64,000 bases of DNA from UBA7672 sp963738625 (GCA_963738625.1 CAVTXH010000020.1:806001-870000), one strand, 5' to 3'. Shown: positions 46,517 through 55,579, counted from the stretch's first letter. Numbers and translations: made by a program. The notes: generated from the letters alone by a model not told the origin.

Positions 46517-47352
46517 CCGTGGCCGAGCAGATGGCGGCGGAAGGCGCCAGCCTTTCCATCTTCCGCGACGCGCCGTCGCTCGATGGCGCGCGAACGGCGG
46601 CTCTCGGCGCGTTTGCCTGCGATATGGCGGATGCAGGGGCGCGGCTGATCAGGGATGCCATGGCGCGCCTGAAGTCCGAGGGTTTCGGCGCCGTTCTGGG
46701 GCCGATGGATGGAAACACCTGGGGCAAGCACCGGCTGGTCGTGGAAAGCGATGGCCGCCCGCCCTTCCTGATGGAGCCGCAGAATCCATCACACTACGTG
46801 GATGCGTTCGGACAGTCCGGGCTGGGGATCGTGTCGCGCTGGGTTTCTGCGGTGAGGCCGTCGGACATTCCGCCCAGCGGCTCGGCGCCGCCGACAGGCA
46901 TCCGGCTGCGTGATTTCGATCCTGCGCGCGCGGAAGACGAGCTGACGGATATCCACGCTCTGTCGCTGCGGCAGTTCGCCTCCAACCATTTCTACGTTCC
47001 GATTTCGCTGGAAGACTTTCTCGCCAGCTACCGTCCTGTGCTGAAGGCGATCGATCCCGAGCTGGTGCTGCTCGCGGAGAATGAAGCGGGAGATCTGAAG
47101 GCCTTCCTGTTCGCACTGCCCAACCTGTCTGAAGGGCCCAACACGAAGACAGTTGTTCTCAAAACCTACGCCTCGCAGGTGAAGGGCGGCGGGTCGATGC
47201 TGGCGAATGCGTTTCACGAGCGGGCAAGGAAGCGCGGCTTTACTGATGTCATTCACGCGCTGATGCACGAGACGAACCTGTCGGCGCAGCATAGCGGCAA
47301 TGCCGGCGGCAGGGTGTTCCGGCGCTACGCCATGTGGGGCGGCACGCTTTGA
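46513..47352 (+). CDS. GNAT-family acyltransferase, YghO-like
   Basis: 279 residues from the ATG overlapping the kinase stop by 4 nt (ATGA). N-terminal part with GPMDGNTWGKHRLV and PPFLMEPQNPSHYVDAF resembles the YghO-like two-domain acyltransferases; the C-terminal GNAT part has TKTVVLKTYASQVKGGGSMLANAF and ends HSGNAGGRVFRRYAMWGG. Likely transfers an acyl group from CoA or ACP to an amine. In this operon the amino group added by the DUF3419 enzyme is an obvious candidate acceptor, but that is inference. Confidence 0.8.
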   Translation: MTVAEQMAAEGASLSIFRDAPSLDGARTAALGAFACDMADAGARLIRDAMARLKSEGFGAVLGPMDGNTWGKHRLVVESDGRPPFLMEPQNPSHYVDAFGQSGLGIVSRWVSAVRPSDIPPSGSAPPTGIRLRDFDPARAEDELTDIHALSLRQFASNHFYVPISLEDFLASYRPVLKAIDPELVLLAENEAGDLKAFLFALPNLSEGPNTKTVVLKTYASQVKGGGSMLANAFHERARKRGFTDVIHALMHETNLSAQHSGNAGGRVFRRYAMWGGTL

Positions 47353-48764
47353 ACCTTATCGAGGCATTCCTCGCCCAGGTCGCGGCGCGGCCGGATGCAG
47401 TAGCGCTCGTGACGCCAAAGGGGCGCGTAGTGACGTACGCACAGCTGTCCAAGGCGTCGGCGGCTCGTGCGCATGCGTATGAGTGCGTAGGCGTCAAGGC
47501 GGGTGATGTGATCCTGATCGCGCGCGGCGTTTCGGTCGAACTCTACGAGACGCTGTTGGCGGTGTTCAGGCTTGGCGCGGTGGCGATGTTTCCGGAGCCG
47601 GCGGCCGGCCTGAAGGGGCTGAAGCTGGCGGTGCAGGCCGTGCGGCCGAAGGCTATGGCGGCGGGGGCGCTCGGCCAGATGATCCGCCGCGTCACGCCGG
47701 ACCTGTGGACGATGAAAGTGCTGCCCGATCCAACTGGCGGCGAACCGCACCGGGAGATCCTTGCCAGCCTGCCTGGCGACGCGCCGGCGCTGATCACCTT
47801 CACCTCCGGTTCGACGGGGCGGCCGAAGGGCATTGTGCGGTCTTCTGATTTCCTGATGCTGCAGCACACGCTGCTGGAGAAGCTGAGAAAGACCACGCCC
47901 GAGGATGTCGATCTCATTTCGTTGCCGGTGTTCATCCTGTCGAACCTGGCGACGGGCGCTGCGAGCGTCATTCCGGAGGGCAAGCTGACGCGGCCGGCGC
48001 AGCTCAACGGGGCAAGGCTGCGCAAGCAAGTGGCGGACTGGAGCGTCAATCGCATCATCGCTCCGCCCGCTGTGGTCTCGCGGATCGCGGAAGGCGCAGC
48101 GCCGATGCCCGTGCTGAAGGCGGTGTTCACGGGCGGCGGCCCGGTGTTTCCGAACCTGCTGCATGCGGCCGAGCGCGCGGCGCCCAAGGCCGCGATCCAT
48201 GCCGTCTATGGTTCGACCGAGGCCGAGCCTATCGCTCATATCGAGCTGAAAGAGATCGCTGCGGCGGACTGGGATGCGATGGCGGGCGGATCGGGCCTGC
48301 TTGCGGGCAAGCCGATTCCGGAGATCGAGGTCGAGCTGCGGGACCATGAAGTGTTCGTCGCCGGCGCACACGTGAATGAGGGCTATCTGAACCCGGCGGA
48401 TGACGTATCCACCAAGTCCCGGCGGGATGGGAAGCTGTGGCATCGCACAGGTGATGCGGCGCGCCTGGACGAGCGGGGCCGGCTGTGGCTGCTGGGGAGG
48501 CGAGAGGCGGCATCGGGGGGGCTGTTTCCCTTCGCCGTCGAAACGGCTGCGCTGAGTTGGCCGGGCGTGAAGCAGGCGGCGCTGCTGGCTGGCGAGGGCA
48601 GGGCAAAGCTCGCAGTGGCGGGCGATGAGATCGACGCCGCGGCGCTGCGGGCGCGCGCGAGCAAGCTCGGCGACATTGATGTAGTCGAGCTGAAAGCCGT
48701 GCCGATGGACAAGCGGCACAATTCCAAGGCTGACTATGCGCGGCTGAAGAAGATGCTCGCATGA
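47349..48764 (+). CDS. AMP-forming acyl-CoA/acyl-acid ligase
   Basis: 471 residues from a TTG (TTGA overlap with the GNAT stop) giving MNLIEAFLAQVAARPDAVAL. ANL superfamily: FTSGSTGRPKGIVRS P-loop near residue 150, GGGPVFPNLLHA, YGSTEAEPIA, TGDAARLDERGRLWLLGRR and a short C-terminal domain ending in a possible catalytic Lys (HNSKADYARLKKM). OleC-like and fatty-acid or hydroxy-acid-activating ligases share this plan. It would activate a carboxylic acid (a fatty acid, or mevalonate itself) for the GNAT enzyme. Confidence 0.9.
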   Translation: MNLIEAFLAQVAARPDAVALVTPKGRVVTYAQLSKASAARAHAYECVGVKAGDVILIARGVSVELYETLLAVFRLGAVAMFPEPAAGLKGLKLAVQAVRPKAMAAGALGQMIRRVTPDLWTMKVLPDPTGGEPHREILASLPGDAPALITFTSGSTGRPKGIVRSSDFLMLQHTLLEKLRKTTPEDVDLISLPVFILSNLATGAASVIPEGKLTRPAQLNGARLRKQVADWSVNRIIAPPAVVSRIAEGAAPMPVLKAVFTGGGPVFPNLLHAAERAAPKAAIHAVYGSTEAEPIAHIELKEIAAADWDAMAGGSGLLAGKPIPEIEVELRDHEVFVAGAHVNEGYLNPADDVSTKSRRDGKLWHRTGDAARLDERGRLWLLGRREAASGGLFPFAVETAALSWPGVKQAALLAGEGRAKLAVAGDEIDAAALRARASKLGDIDVVELKAVPMDKRHNSKADYARLKKMLA

Positions 48765-49198
48765 CGTGGTGGCGAGAGCTTGGCCGGGCCTGGGGCGCCG
48801 AGATGAACGCGGCGGACCGGACGCGCGTCGTGCTCGCCTGGGGTTTCGTGTTCGGCGCAGCCAGCCATATCGGCTGGGTGATCTATCACGGCGATGTCTG
48901 GTATCACGGACCGGGGCCGAGTTGGGCGCCGTGGTTCTGGTACGGCATCTGTCTGGTCGACCTCGTCGTGTTCTGGCTGCTGCTGACGCGGCCGCGCGCA
49001 GGGCTTGCCCTGTCGCTGCTGACGATGGTCACGACGCTGATCGTGAACTGGACGCAGTTCCCGACTTTCGAGTTCGGGTTCAACTATGTGCTGATCGGTC
49101 TGACGACCTTTGGCGTCATCGTGCTGGCGACGATGGCATGGCTGTGGCGCGCGTCGAAGTGGAAGCTTACGGCGTCCGCAAGACGTAGCGCCGGTTGA
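48761..49198 (+). CDS. Small membrane protein, last gene of the operon
   Basis: 145 residues with four spans (about 22-42, 55-80, 85-103 and 108-132), Trp-rich (WVIYHGDVWYHGPGPSWAPWFWYG). Its ATG overlaps the ligase stop by 4 nt. Its 3' end overlaps the convergent carbonic anhydrase gene by 32 nt, marking the operon's end. Family not recognised; a membrane scaffold or flippase-like helper is possible but unsupported. Confidence 0.75.
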   Translation: MTWWRELGRAWGAEMNAADRTRVVLAWGFVFGAASHIGWVIYHGDVWYHGPGPSWAPWFWYGICLVDLVVFWLLLTRPRAGLALSLLTMVTTLIVNWTQFPTFEFGFNYVLIGLTTFGVIVLATMAWLWRASKWKLTASARRSAG

Positions 49199-49946
49199 GC
49201 GGCTGGATCGGCCGGGCGTTCCACGGGAAGATTTCCGAGAACGCGGCGATCTGCGCCGCTGAAGCGGTCTGCGGTTCGGCCATCACGGTCCAGCTCACCG
49301 TCTCGGAACAGGGCGGCGTGGTGAGAGAGCCTTCATAGCGATAGGCCGTACTGGTTTTCGGCATGAACTTCGCCGCGTCGATCTCGAACGCCACGGCCGC
49401 CTTGCCCTCACGGCCCGGAGCTGTCGCCCATACTGAATCCAGCGCGGCGCTAGGCCGCCCCTGATCGAACATCACGCCGATCACCGCCAGCCCGCCTTCC
49501 TTGGACGCATGCACCAGGTGCAACTCCAGCGGGAAGGACTTGCCTTCGATCGTATGTTCGGACGGGTGATGGAAATGGAACTGCTTCAGCGAATACTCGG
49601 CGCCATTGAGCTTGATGCCGCCGGCGTTGCCGACATCCACCTGGATGGTGTGGCCGTTGTTCGCCACCACGCCGCTGCGCACGGGAACCCATTGCGGACG
49701 CGGCGTGTCGACGGTGGCCACCATCGCGCCGGAAAGGTCGATTGGGGATTGCTGAACGCCGCCGGTGCAGAGTGCGTTGTCTGACGACAGTTCGGCCCAG
49801 TGTTCGGGGCCGCCTTCGCCGCCATAGGACCAGTGCCTGGGCTTGCCCTCGGATGCGTCTTCCTCAGGCGGATTGGCGAAGGCCGCAGTCAACGCAGCCA
49901 TCGCGAAAGCGCTGAAAAGAAGCGAGGCGCGGATAGAAACGGTCAT
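49167..49946 (-). CDS. Alpha-class carbonic anhydrase
   Basis: 259 residues with a signal peptide (cleavage near AFANPP), so periplasmic. Zn ligands are the two His in QFHFHHPSEHTIEG and the His in LELHLVHAS; QSPIDL and TTPPCSETVSWTV are also classical. Hydrates CO2. It converges on the last operon gene (32-nt overlap). Confidence 0.95.
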   Translation of the reverse strand: MTVSIRASLLFSAFAMAALTAAFANPPEEDASEGKPRHWSYGGEGGPEHWAELSSDNALCTGGVQQSPIDLSGAMVATVDTPRPQWVPVRSGVVANNGHTIQVDVGNAGGIKLNGAEYSLKQFHFHHPSEHTIEGKSFPLELHLVHASKEGGLAVIGVMFDQGRPSAALDSVWATAPGREGKAAVAFEIDAAKFMPKTSTAYRYEGSLTTPPCSETVSWTVMAEPQTASAAQIAAFSEIFPWNARPIQPLNRRYVLRTP

Positions 49947-50004
49947 TAGACCGGATGTTCGGACAGTATGGCTAGCAAAAGGTTAAAGCCGTGGCGCGTC
50001 AGGT

Positions 50005-50718
50005 TCAGAATTGGCCGACCGGAGTGATGTTGGAGATCGTCTGGACAGCCTTGGTCGAGAAACTCTGGCCCATGCCAGATCCGCTGAGGTTGAACTCCAC
50101 CTTTGCCGTATAGGCGCGACCGTCTAGCGCGGTTGCGCAGGTAACCTTCATGTCGGCCGCGCCGATCTCGGCGACCAGCATGACGCTGTGTTTCTTCGTC
50201 AACGTAGCGGCGAAGCTGCGCAGGGTGGACGTCGCCTCGTCGATGACAGCTTCGGCGGTCATCTTCTTCATGATGTCCTTCATCTGGCCGTCCGCGTCGG
50301 ACTTCGCCCTTGGCGTAAACGTGAAAACGCGGCCGGCCGGACTGGCGCCCTTGTCGACCACATTCGTCACCGTCTTTTCCGACAGGCTGTCGCAGAAGAT
50401 GTCGCCGTCTGCACCGCGCTCGTAACGCTGGTCTATCTTCTTCGGATCGGCGGGCTCGCCGCTGCCGATGCTTTCAGCGAAAGTGATGGTGACGCGGTCG
50501 CCCTTCTTGCGCGAGGGATCTACCCGCCCACGGACAATGGACTTTCTCGGCTTGTCCTTCGCGCCGCCGTCGCTGACGTCTTCAAAATCGTAAGCGTAAA
50601 GCTGCTTCGAGGCTGGCGCGGTAAACGCCCGCTGCAACAGGTCCGGGACCGGCGTCTTCTGGGCGAATGCCGGGGTTATGGCGAAGGCCAAGCCTGTGGC
50701 AAGCAGAACTCGTTGCAT
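50005..50718 (-). CDS. Hypothetical periplasmic protein
   Basis: 237 residues with a signal peptide (MQRVLLATGLAFAITPAFAQ). The mature part looks beta-rich with basic clusters (KDKPRKSIVRGRVDPSRKKG). Two cysteines (DIFCDSL, KVTCATA) could pair. No recognised family. It is divergent from the helicase gene across 65 bp. Confidence 0.7.
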   Translation of the reverse strand: MQRVLLATGLAFAITPAFAQKTPVPDLLQRAFTAPASKQLYAYDFEDVSDGGAKDKPRKSIVRGRVDPSRKKGDRVTITFAESIGSGEPADPKKIDQRYERGADGDIFCDSLSEKTVTNVVDKGASPAGRVFTFTPRAKSDADGQMKDIMKKMTAEAVIDEATSTLRSFAATLTKKHSVMLVAEIGAADMKVTCATALDGRAYTAKVEFNLSGSGMGQSFSTKAVQTISNITPVGQF

Positions 50719-50783
50719 ACGCTTTCTAAACTCCGGTTCGCGAGGTTCGCGACAGGAAACCAGCGAAGCACTATGTTCTCATT

Positions 50784-53252
50784 ATGGCCGATGACCAGAA
50801 AGCGGCGACGACCCTGCCTGCGCCTTTCGCGCAGTGGTTCGCCTCACGCGGCTGGTCGCTGCGCCCGCATCAGGCTGGACTGATCGAGACGGCGGGGCTT
50901 GGACAGGGCGGGCTGGTGATCGCGCCCACCGGCGGCGGCAAGACGCTGGCCGGCTTCCTGCCCAGCCTGATCGAGCTGGCGGCTGCGCCGCCGCGCATTC
51001 ATCCGACCCTGCACACGCTCTACATCTCGCCCCTGAAGGCGCTGGCAACCGACGTGGCGAGAAACCTCGCGACGCCGGTCGAGGAGATGCAGCTTCCTAT
51101 CTCGTTAGAAACGCGCACGGGCGATACCAGCCCGTCGAGACGCCAGCGGCAGAGAGCACGGCCGCCGGACATCCTGCTGACCACGCCGGAGCAGCTTGCC
51201 CTGCTGGTGGCGTCGGAGCACGCACGCCGCTTTTTCTGCGACCTGCGGGCGGTGATCGTCGACGAAGTGCACGCCATCGCGCAGAGCAAGCGCGGAGATC
51301 TGCTGTCGTTGTGCCTTGCGACCCTGCGTCGCTGGGCGCCGGAGGCGCGGCATGTGGGCTTGTCCGCGACGGTGCGCGATCCTGACGCGTTGGCGCGATG
51401 GCTGGGGCCGGACACGCCGATCATCCGCCATCAGGGCGGCGCCAAGGCCAACATCTCGGTCCTCGACAGCCAGAACCGTATCCCGTGGTCCGGGCATACC
51501 GGGCGGCACGCGATCCGCGAGGTCTATCAGGCGATCCGCAACGCCAACATGTCGTTAGTGTTCGTCAACACGCGCAGCCAGGCGGAGATGACGTTTCAGG
51601 AACTGTGGCGCGTCAACGAGGACAACCTGCCGATCGCGCTGCACCACGGCTCGCTCGATGTCGAGCAGCGCCGCAGGGTTGAGACGGCGATGGCGGCAGG
51701 CAAGCTGAAGGCGGTGGTGTGCACCTCGACGCTTGATCTCGGTATCGACTGGGGGGCTGTCGATCTCGTCGTGCAGATGGGCGCGCCGAAGGGCTCATCG
51801 CGGCTGATACAGCGCATCGGTCGATCGAACCACCGAATGGACGAACCGAGCCGCGCTCTGCTGGCGCCCTCAAACCGGTTCGAAGTGCTGGAGTGCCGCG
51901 CGGCAGTGGAGGCTGTAGCGGCGGGAGAGCTGGACGGACCGGGACCCCGGCGCGGGGCGATCGACGTGCTGGCGCAGCACATCATGGCGCGGGCCTGCGG
52001 CGACGGCTTTGACGCGGTGAAACTCTACGACGAGATCAGGGTCGCCGCGCCGTACAGGGACCTCGACTGGGAGACGTGGGAGCGCACGGTCGATCTGGTC
52101 GCAACCGGCGGCTACGCGCTCAAGACCTATGATCGCTTCCGCCGCATCGTGCGTTTTCCGGATGGCGTCTGGCGGGCGCGCAATGATGACGTGCGGCGGC
52201 AACACCGCATGAATGTCGGCACGATCATCGAGGACCCGATGATCTCGGTGCGGCTGGTCAGCTTCATGAAAGGCGGCGAGGGCAAGCGCCTGATGCGGCC
52301 GGGGCGCAAGCTGGGCGAGATGGAGGAATACTTCTTCGAGATGCTGACGCCCGGCGACACATTCCTGTTTGCCGGCGAGGTCGTGAAGTTCGAGGGAATT
52401 TCCGACACCGACGCGCTGGTAACGCGCACCTACGACCCCGATCCGGCGATCCCGAGCTACAATGGCGGCAAGTTCCCGCTGACGACATTTCTGGCCGACC
52501 GCGTGCGGCGCATCCTGCATGATCGAGACAACTGGAAAGAGCTGCCGGCTCAGGTCCGCGAATGGATCGAGGTGCAGGAGCGCAAGTCGGTCATCCCGGA
52601 GCCGGACCAGCTTCTGGTGGAAACATTCCCGCGCGGCGACCGGCACTATCTTGTCTGCTATCCGTTCGAGGGAAGGCTGGCGCACCAGACGCTCGGCATG
52701 CTGCTGACCAAGCGGATGGAGCGGTCGGGGCTAAAGCCGCTGGGGTTCGTCGCATCGGAATATGCGCTGTCGGTGTGGGCGCTGGAGGACCTGCGCGGCG
52801 AGGACATGGACCAGCTGTTCCACGAGGACATGCTGGGTGATGACCTCGATGCGTGGCTGGAGGAAAGCGCCCTGATGAAGCGCACTTTCCGCAACAATGC
52901 GCTGATCGCCGGGTTGATCGAGCGACGCTATCCGAAGCACGAAAAGACCGGACGACAGATCACGTTCTCGACGGACTTGATCTACGACGTGCTGCGCTCA
53001 CATGAGCCGGACCACATCCTGTTGACGGCGGCTCGGCAGGATGCAGGCGACGGTTTGCTCGATATCCGCCGTCTCGCCGACGCGCTGAAGCGCATCAAGG
53101 GCCACATCGTGCATTCGAAGCTGGAGCAGATCTCGCCGTTCGCGGTGCCCGTAATGCTCGAGATCGGCAAGGAGCCGGTCTATTCGGGCGATGCGGCCGA
53201 AGCGATCCTGCGCGAGGCGGAGGACGATCTCGTCCGCGACGCGATGAGCTAG
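50784..53252 (+). CDS. Lhr-type DEXH helicase of the ligase-associated DNA-damage module
   Basis: 822 residues. Walker A IAPTGGGKTLAGF near residue 50, DEVH box VIVDEVHAIAQSKRG, motif III GLSATVRDP, motif VI QRIGRSNHRMDEPS, then the Lhr-specific winged helix and Lhr-core parts. Lhr-core helicases unwind DNA and RNA-DNA hybrids. The family label fits with the ligase, the exonuclease and PdeM elsewhere in the window. Two small minus-strand lipoprotein genes lie between it and pdeM. Confidence 0.95.
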   Translation: MADDQKAATTLPAPFAQWFASRGWSLRPHQAGLIETAGLGQGGLVIAPTGGGKTLAGFLPSLIELAAAPPRIHPTLHTLYISPLKALATDVARNLATPVEEMQLPISLETRTGDTSPSRRQRQRARPPDILLTTPEQLALLVASEHARRFFCDLRAVIVDEVHAIAQSKRGDLLSLCLATLRRWAPEARHVGLSATVRDPDALARWLGPDTPIIRHQGGAKANISVLDSQNRIPWSGHTGRHAIREVYQAIRNANMSLVFVNTRSQAEMTFQELWRVNEDNLPIALHHGSLDVEQRRRVETAMAAGKLKAVVCTSTLDLGIDWGAVDLVVQMGAPKGSSRLIQRIGRSNHRMDEPSRALLAPSNRFEVLECRAAVEAVAAGELDGPGPRRGAIDVLAQHIMARACGDGFDAVKLYDEIRVAAPYRDLDWETWERTVDLVATGGYALKTYDRFRRIVRFPDGVWRARNDDVRRQHRMNVGTIIEDPMISVRLVSFMKGGEGKRLMRPGRKLGEMEEYFFEMLTPGDTFLFAGEVVKFEGISDTDALVTRTYDPDPAIPSYNGGKFPLTTFLADRVRRILHDRDNWKELPAQVREWIEVQERKSVIPEPDQLLVETFPRGDRHYLVCYPFEGRLAHQTLGMLLTKRMERSGLKPLGFVASEYALSVWALEDLRGEDMDQLFHEDMLGDDLDAWLEESALMKRTFRNNALIAGLIERRYPKHEKTGRQITFSTDLIYDVLRSHEPDHILLTAARQDAGDGLLDIRRLADALKRIKGHIVHSKLEQISPFAVPVMLEIGKEPVYSGDAAEAILREAEDDLVRDAMS

Positions 53253-53254
53253 CT

Positions 53255-53578
53255 CTACTGGCTCTCGAAACCGCCTTGCGTGTTGCCCGCCTTGCGGTCC
53301 TTGTCATAGGCATCCACGCTTTCCCGGCTCCTCTCGTCGAACGCTTCCCATTCGGCCTGCGTCGAGCAGACGCGCTTCGGGAAGTTCGACCCCATAACTG
53401 GCATGCTCCTGCAGATCTTCTTCTCGCCGGCTTCCGTGGAGGCGAGTTGAACGCCAACCTTCGCCGTCTCGTTGGCTGGCGCTGAGCTGGAGGCAAGATT
53501 GGGGGTGGCGCAGGCCCCCACAATCACCGCGATCATGACCCCAAAGACAATTCGCACGCTCCAGCTCTCCGTTGGCAT
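53255..53578 (-). CDS. Small lipoprotein, paralog 1
   Basis: 107 residues from an ATG with GCCGGAAA upstream. Lipobox IVGAC (Cys22). C-terminal domain with CRSMPVMGSNFPKRVC, TQAEWEAFDERSRESVDAY and a short GNTQGGFESQ tail. The CR-x-GSNxPxRVC-x-EW pattern recurs in a family of small proteins of alpha- and gammaproteobacteria of unknown function. It ends 2 nt from the helicase stop on the other strand. Confidence 0.75.
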   Translation of the reverse strand: MPTESWSVRIVFGVMIAVIVGACATPNLASSSAPANETAKVGVQLASTEAGEKKICRSMPVMGSNFPKRVCSTQAEWEAFDERSRESVDAYDKDRKAGNTQGGFESQ

Positions 53579-53657
53579 TTTCCGGCGGGCAACATTCGGG
53601 GCACATGCGGTCGCAAAGGCGAGCGTGCTGCAAATCATCGTGACAACGAGGACGCGA

Positions 53658-53945
53658 TCAGTTGCGGTTGAACCCGCCCGCGTTAGGCTGCCTTCTGCCT
53701 TCCGCAAGAAGGTCATCGGTCGCAGATCTGGCTTTAGCTTCGTAGGCGGCCCAGGCCGGAGCGCTTGCACAGATCGTCCTCGGGATGTTCGAATCGATTG
53801 ACGTCAACTGTCGGCATTGCAGGCCCGCTTCGGCGATTTGCTTCGGCGACATCATCGTCGATTCTTTCTTGACCGTCGGGGTCATGGAACAGCCACTGAC
53901 GATGGTTGCGACCGTCAAAATGAGGGCAGTCCGGGTCATCTTCAT
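53658..53945 (-). CDS. Small lipoprotein, paralog 2
   Basis: 95 residues with lipobox IVSGC (Cys19). Its C-terminal half (QCRQLTSIDSNIPRTICASA, WAAYEAKARSATDDL, NAGGFNRN) aligns along its length with the neighbouring 53255-53578 product: both have C...SN-P...C, then W-x-A...R, then a GGF-x tail. The two genes therefore arose by tandem duplication. They are in tandem on the minus strand between the helicase and PdeM genes. Confidence 0.75.
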   Translation of the reverse strand: MKMTRTALILTVATIVSGCSMTPTVKKESTMMSPKQIAEAGLQCRQLTSIDSNIPRTICASAPAWAAYEAKARSATDDLLAEGRRQPNAGGFNRN

Positions 53946-54098
53946 CTCCCTTCGCCGTTTCGGCGGTGTCCAACCTCAGGGGGCGAACGAGACCGCTTTT
54001 GCCAACAATCCTAACTCTATTCGGCAACCAAGCGTCTCATTCCGCGCAACGATACGCAAGCGTTGACGCGAGCGTCGGCGCCCGCCACGGTTCACCTA

Positions 54099-54827
54099 AT
54101 GCCGGACAGCCCTTCAGCCAGCTCCACCAGACCGGGCCTTGCTTTCGAGGTGGCAGGCGAATGGTTGTCGCCGCAACCATGTGGCGCCTTGTGGTGGGCG
54201 GATGCGCATGTGCTCGTCGTTTCGGATCTGCACCTGGAGAAGGGCTCGTCCTATGCCGCCCGGGGACAGATGCTGCCGCCCTACGACACGCGCGCGACTC
54301 TCCAAAGGATCGCCGCCCTGGTCGATTCGCTTTCGCCCGTCACGGTCATCTCGCTGGGTGACAGTTTCCACGACCGGAATGCGCGCTCGCGCATGGCGGC
54401 GGACGACGCCGCTCTGGTCCGGGCCATGACCACCGGCTGTGATTGGGTCTGGATCGAGGGCAATCACGATCCGAGACCGCCGGAGGATCTTGGCGGGCGG
54501 GCGGCCTCTGAATTTAGGATGGGCTCGCTTGTCTTCCGGCATGAGCCGACTGCTGGGCCGGCGCGAGGCGAGATCGCCGGCCACCTGCATCCCTGCGCGC
54601 GCGTAGCTGGGCGCGGGCGCAGCGTGCGGTCGCGATGCTTCGCCAGCGATGGAGAGCGCTTGGTGATGCCTGCCTACGGCGCGCTGACTGGAGGCCTCAA
54701 CGTTCTTGATGCAGCGTTTGCGGCGCTGTTCCCGAACGGTCTCATGGCGGGCGTGCTCGGCAGGGACGGAATCTATGCAACCGCGAGCAGGCGGCTGCTG
54801 GCGGATACGATCAGCGCTTCGATCTAG
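54099..54827 (+). CDS. pdeM: Calcineurin-like phosphoesterase PdeM of the ligase-associated module
   Basis: 242 residues from ATG 54099; an in-frame TTG at 54063 would add 12 residues. Calcineurin-like metallophosphoesterase: SDLHLEKGSSYAARG, LGDSFHD, EGNHDPRPP, GHLHPCARV. These metal motifs and the AARGQMLPPYDTRATL insertion fit the ligase-associated endonuclease/phosphodiesterase family. It stands about 850 bp from the helicase gene on the same strand. Confidence 0.92.
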   Translation: MPDSPSASSTRPGLAFEVAGEWLSPQPCGALWWADAHVLVVSDLHLEKGSSYAARGQMLPPYDTRATLQRIAALVDSLSPVTVISLGDSFHDRNARSRMAADDAALVRAMTTGCDWVWIEGNHDPRPPEDLGGRAASEFRMGSLVFRHEPTAGPARGEIAGHLHPCARVAGRGRSVRSRCFASDGERLVMPAYGALTGGLNVLDAAFAALFPNGLMAGVLGRDGIYATASRRLLADTISASI

Positions 54828-55579
54828 CGTCGGCCGACCCAGGCCGCGATCGCGCCAACAACCACCCCGAGCAGCACGGCCAGAAATCCATAGATGAAGC
54901 CGTGGCGACGCGAGAGGTCGAACAGCGTCGCGTCCATGCCGCCACGCACCAGCGTCAGCTTCTCCTCGGTCTCGCCGATCTTCTGGCCGTTGCGAAAGGC
55001 AACCGCGCGGATGCGATAGTCGCCCGGCGGCGCATTCGGCGGCAACACCATGCGGGCGCGACGCAGCCCGCCATCCAACCGCTCAATCGTGGTTTCGTTG
55101 AACGAGTATAGCCCCTGGTCCATCTTGAGTTCGACGAAGGCGGCGCGCCAGGCGTCGAGATCGGGAGATTGCAGCTGATCGGCGCGCGGCATGGCCGATG
55201 CGGCGGCGTTGAGGCCTGCCTCGATCATGACGGCCGGCAGGACGGTCTGGGCGACCTGCGGCTCGGCGCCGATGGCGAACACGGTGGGCGCCGCAACGAA
55301 CCGGAAGCGCCGTTCGCCTGCAGGGGTGCGGCGGACCATTTCGGCCGGCTCACTTGGCCCGATCAGCGCGACGGCCATGCCCGTGGTTGTGGCATCGCCC
55401 GTAGGCGCCGTGGCGAACAAAACGATGCGGGCCCCGGAATAGTTGACCTTCACCTCCACGGTTTCCTCGGCCAGGCCCGCCGAGATCACCGGCTGCGACG
55501 GCTTCTCGCTCCGCTGGGCGAGGGCGGGAACTGAAGCAAGGAAGAGGAAGAGGGCGAGGCTGGTTGCGCGAATGCTCAT
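54824..55579 (-). CDS. TIGR02186-like membrane-anchored protein
   Basis: 251 residues: signal peptide (MSIRATSLALFLFLASVPAL), an extracytoplasmic domain with VKVNYSGARIVLFATAP and RMVLPPNAPPGDYRI, then a C-terminal span (IYGFLAVLLGVVVGAIAAWV). Its start overlaps the TSUP transporter stop by 4 nt. This pairing is common in alphaproteobacteria and suggests an accessory role to the transporter. A frame reading further upstream is rejected as out-of-frame transporter sequence. Confidence 0.85.
   Translation of the reverse strand: MSIRATSLALFLFLASVPALAQRSEKPSQPVISAGLAEETVEVKVNYSGARIVLFATAPTGDATTTGMAVALIGPSEPAEMVRRTPAGERRFRFVAAPTVFAIGAEPQVAQTVLPAVMIEAGLNAAASAMPRADQLQSPDLDAWRAAFVELKMDQGLYSFNETTIERLDGGLRRARMVLPPNAPPGDYRIRAVAFRNGQKIGETEEKLTLVRGGMDATLFDLSRRHGFIYGFLAVLLGVVVGAIAAWVGRR

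Noticed and set aside
39349..49198. Archaeal-type ether lipid synthesis as the function of the HMG-CoA reductase operon.
   Set aside because: HMG-CoA reductase and a UbiA enzyme fit, but there is no geranylgeranylglyceryl phosphate synthase, CarS-like enzyme or glycerol-1-phosphate dehydrogenase.
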